A stretch of DNA of 6,971 bases from Gammaproteobacteria bacterium (GTDB lineage: Bacteria; Pseudomonadota; Gammaproteobacteria; SZUA-229): positions 1-6,971 of the forward strand of contig DROB01000176.1 of the NCBI GenBank assembly GCA_011321985.1, written 5' to 3'. Below, one piece after another: positions 5,584 through 6,971 of the stretch. Under the pieces are notes generated by a model. The model did not search any database. It was given only the letters and a program-made list of their open reading frames with translations, and had not been told where the DNA came from. How positions within the stretch are numbered: the stretch's first letter is position 1; each line of letters opens with the position of its first letter. The position numbers and the translations under genes are program-made.

Positions 5584-6621
5584 ATGAAAAAAAATTATTT
5601 ATCTCATTTCCTGCTTGTCCTGTCTGTCTGTTTGCTGATCACACAACAGGTTTTCGCCCGGACGGAAGGTGAACTTGCTGCAGGCATGGTTAATCCTGGT
5701 CATACGGAGAAACCTGCCTGGTTTAAAGTTTCCTTCCTGGATCTGTTTGAAGATGTCGAGGAGGCAACAGCTAAGGGTAAACGTCTGATGATCTATTATT
5801 ATCAGGACGGTTGCCCGTACTGTAAGAAATTGCTGGAAGACAACTTTGGTCAGCGGGATATCGCTGACAGGACTCAGGAATATTTTGATGTGGTCGCGAT
5901 CAACCTGTGGGGTGATCAGGATATCGTCGTCGGTGATAAGACATACACAGAAAAAAATTTTGCAGAAGCATTAAAAGTACAATATACGCCTACCCTGCTT
6001 TTTTTTAACGAAAATAAAAAAATTATTTTCCGGGCGAATGGCTATTATCCTCCTGAGAAGTTTAGTGCTCTACTGGACTATATAGGGAAGAAGCAGGAAT
6101 CAAAGATCAGTTATCAGGATTTTATGGCTGAAGCCAGTACCCAGCCTTCTACAGGGAAGTTACATGATGATATCAATACATTGCCTTCAGCATCTGTGCT
6201 GACGATGCGAGATAAACCGCTTCTGGTCATGTTCGAACAAAAAAAATGTAATACCTGTGATGAGTTACATCTCGATATCCTGAAACGGAAAGAAAGCATG
6301 GATCTGTTATCCGGTTTTGATGTGGTGGTGTTGGATATGTGGTCTGATGAAAAAGTTATCACCCCGTCGGGTGAACGGACGAAGATCAGGAGCTGGGCAA
6401 AAAAACGGGGGGTAAAGTATGCTCCGAGTCTGCTCTTTTTCGATAAAAAAGGCGAAGAGGTATTTCGTACCGATGCTTACCTGAAAGCTTTCCACACGCA
6501 GACGGCGATGGATTATGTGTTGTCTGGTGCGTATAAGAAACAGAGTAATTTTCAACGTTTTGTCGAAGCACGAGCGGATCGCCTGCGAGGGCAGGGCATC
6601 GAAGTTAATCTGATGGAGTGA
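5584..6621 (+). CDS. Exported protein with two tandem thioredoxin-like domains
   Basis: The 345-residue product starts at the ATG preceded by GAGGG (5572-5576) at 7 bases. Residues 1-25 form a Sec signal peptide: MKKN, a hydrophobic core, and a likely cut after VFA at 23-25. LSVC does not fit a lipobox, so a soluble periplasmic location is likely. Domain 1 (about 45-170) has the redox motif CPYC at 77-80 and a cis-proline loop YTPTLLFF (P136). Domain 2 (about 200-315) has CNTC at 222-225 and YAPSLLFF (P281). Both cysteine pairs and both prolines are offset by exactly 145 residues, so the domains are an internal duplication. Thioredoxin-fold proteins of this SoxW/DsbC-like sort reduce or exchange disulfides; the substrate here is unknown. 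A GTG at 5404 would run through the REP pair and is rejected. The gene stands alone between two REP pairs. Confidence 0.88.
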   Translation: MKKNYLSHFLLVLSVCLLITQQVFARTEGELAAGMVNPGHTEKPAWFKVSFLDLFEDVEEATAKGKRLMIYYYQDGCPYCKKLLEDNFGQRDIADRTQEYFDVVAINLWGDQDIVVGDKTYTEKNFAEALKVQYTPTLLFFNENKKIIFRANGYYPPEKFSALLDYIGKKQESKISYQDFMAEASTQPSTGKLHDDINTLPSASVLTMRDKPLLVMFEQKKCNTCDELHLDILKRKESMDLLSGFDVVVLDMWSDEKVITPSGERTKIRSWAKKRGVKYAPSLLFFDKKGEEVFRTDAYLKAFHTQTAMDYVLSGAYKKQSNFQRFVEARADRLRGQGIEVNLME

Positions 6622-6671
6622 TGTGGCCTGGTTTAAACTGGAGCTGACGGTTATTGCATGAGACTAAAAAT

Positions 6672-6749
6672 GAGGCATGGCGGTTTGCAAACCACTCCTG
6701 CAGGTTTGCGTCACTTGTAGGAGCGGAATTTATTCCGCGAACAGAGGTT
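6672..6749. repeat. REP pair (BIME-like element), copy 2
   Basis: This repeats the organisation of 5441-5514. The left unit (6678-6699) differs from copy 1 at two of 22 positions, one of which breaks the outer pair of the palindrome. The right unit with its flank is identical for 31 bp (6710-6740 against 5475-5505), and similarity runs to AGAGGTT. The spacer between the units is 10 bp here (6700-6709) and 6 bp in copy 1 (5469-5474). It lies between the thioredoxin gene (stop at 6621) and the permease start (6784), where no other gene is visible. Confidence 0.85.
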
Positions 6750-6773
6750 TAATAGTCAGTCAGATCAACCCGA

Positions 6774-6779
6774 TATACT
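6774..6779 (+). promoter_or_regulatory. Possible -10 box directly before the permease gene
   Basis: TATACT matches the sigma-70 -10 consensus at five of six positions. No good -35 lies 16-18 bases upstream. It sits 4 bases before the ATG, so a transcript from it would be leaderless. The ATG lacks a Shine-Dalgarno sequence, which is compatible with that idea but does not prove it. Confidence 0.25.
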
Positions 6780-6783
6780 AACC

Positions 6784-6971
6784 ATGAATCATGCTATCCA
6801 GAACATCCCGTTAATCAATCTATCGATCGCTTTCGTGCCCGCACTGGTGACGATAATCATTCTTTTCAAATGGTCACTCAATGCCAGTAATGCTCTGTAT
6901 GCGATGTCCAGGATGCTGGTGCAGTTGCTGCTGATAGGTTATTTTCTGAGCTACATTTTTGAATCGGACAA
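6784..6971 (+). CDS. fetB: FetB/UPF0014-type ABC transporter permease, 3' truncated
   Basis: The first 62 residues are present; the frame runs off the window. They show a hydrophobic segment at about 11-28 (INLSIAFVPALVTIIIL), a short polar loop, then SRMLVQLLLIGYFLSYIFE at 42-60. The latter closely resembles the conserved arginine-plus-hydrophobic segment of FetB (YbbM, UPF0014), whose E. coli form reads similarly (GRAIIQLIIVGYVLKYIF, from memory). FetB is about 260 residues and works with the ATPase FetA; in E. coli the pair is linked to iron export and oxidative stress resistance. The ATG is the first start codon after an in-frame TAG at 6718. No Shine-Dalgarno is visible. With only the N-terminus in view, family assignment is fairly good but substrate assignment is not. 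Confidence 0.75.
   Translation, partial: MNHAIQNIPLINLSIAFVPALVTIIILFKWSLNASNALYAMSRMLVQLLLIGYFLSYIFESD

Noticed and set aside
6626..6641. Palindrome around GGTTTAAACT after the thioredoxin gene
   Set aside because: It is short, imperfect and without a T-run, so chance is the simplest reading.
1..6971. CRISPR array, tRNA or rRNA, insertion sequence, phage or defence system
   Set aside because: No regularly spaced repeats, no tRNA-like cloverleaf and no transposase, integrase or toxin-like products are present. All sizeable frames on the plus strand are accounted for by the genes listed.

Overview
The window reads as a chromosomal housekeeping segment of a non-enteric gammaproteobacterium. 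Base composition is moderate and every recognisable gene lies on the + strand. Evidence for the lineage: a YciO-type protein and a RluB-type pseudouridine synthase flank a site-2 protease, trpS, scpA and scpB. Presence of ScpA/ScpB points to an SMC-ScpAB condensin rather than the MukBEF of enteric bacteria. TrpS is the long form with an insertion before its KMSKS loop, as in pseudomonad-like relatives. The REP-like palindromes with a GTAGGAGCGG...CCGCGA core are also common in this class. I cannot name genus or species.

Layout. 1-387: 3' part of a yciO-like gene (5' end outside the window). 388-560: non-coding, with small hairpins and at best a weak promoter. 561-1214: M50 site-2 protease, a polytopic membrane protein. 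1262-2479: tryptophanyl-tRNA synthetase, most likely starting at TTG and carrying a four-cysteine pattern typical of [4Fe-4S] TrpRS enzymes. 2500-3513: scpA with a long, charged N-terminal extension. 3575-4393: scpB with a very acidic C-terminal tail. 4461-5384: rluB-like 23S rRNA pseudouridine synthase with a basic tail, followed by a 12-bp hairpin that probably ends the operon. 5385-5583: non-coding, with a REP pair. 5584-6621: exported protein with two tandem thioredoxin-like domains. 6622-6783: non-coding, with a second copy of the same REP pair. 6784 to the end: start of a FetB/UPF0014-type ABC permease.

How the genes fit together. The first six genes form a compact co-directional cluster (gaps of 20-173 bp) mixing translation (yciO, trpS, rluB), chromosome segregation (scpAB) and membrane proteolysis. 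This mix is a conserved neighbourhood rather than a pathway; only scpA and scpB encode partners in one complex. After the hairpin at 5391-5418 the organisation changes: a stand-alone envelope redox protein sits between two REP pairs, and a transporter gene follows.

I find no CRISPR array, RNA gene, insertion sequence, phage gene or defence system. The most interesting items are the cysteine pattern of TrpS, the tandem thioredoxin protein with an exact internal repeat register, the paired REP elements bracketing it, and the unusual low-complexity tails of ScpA and ScpB.
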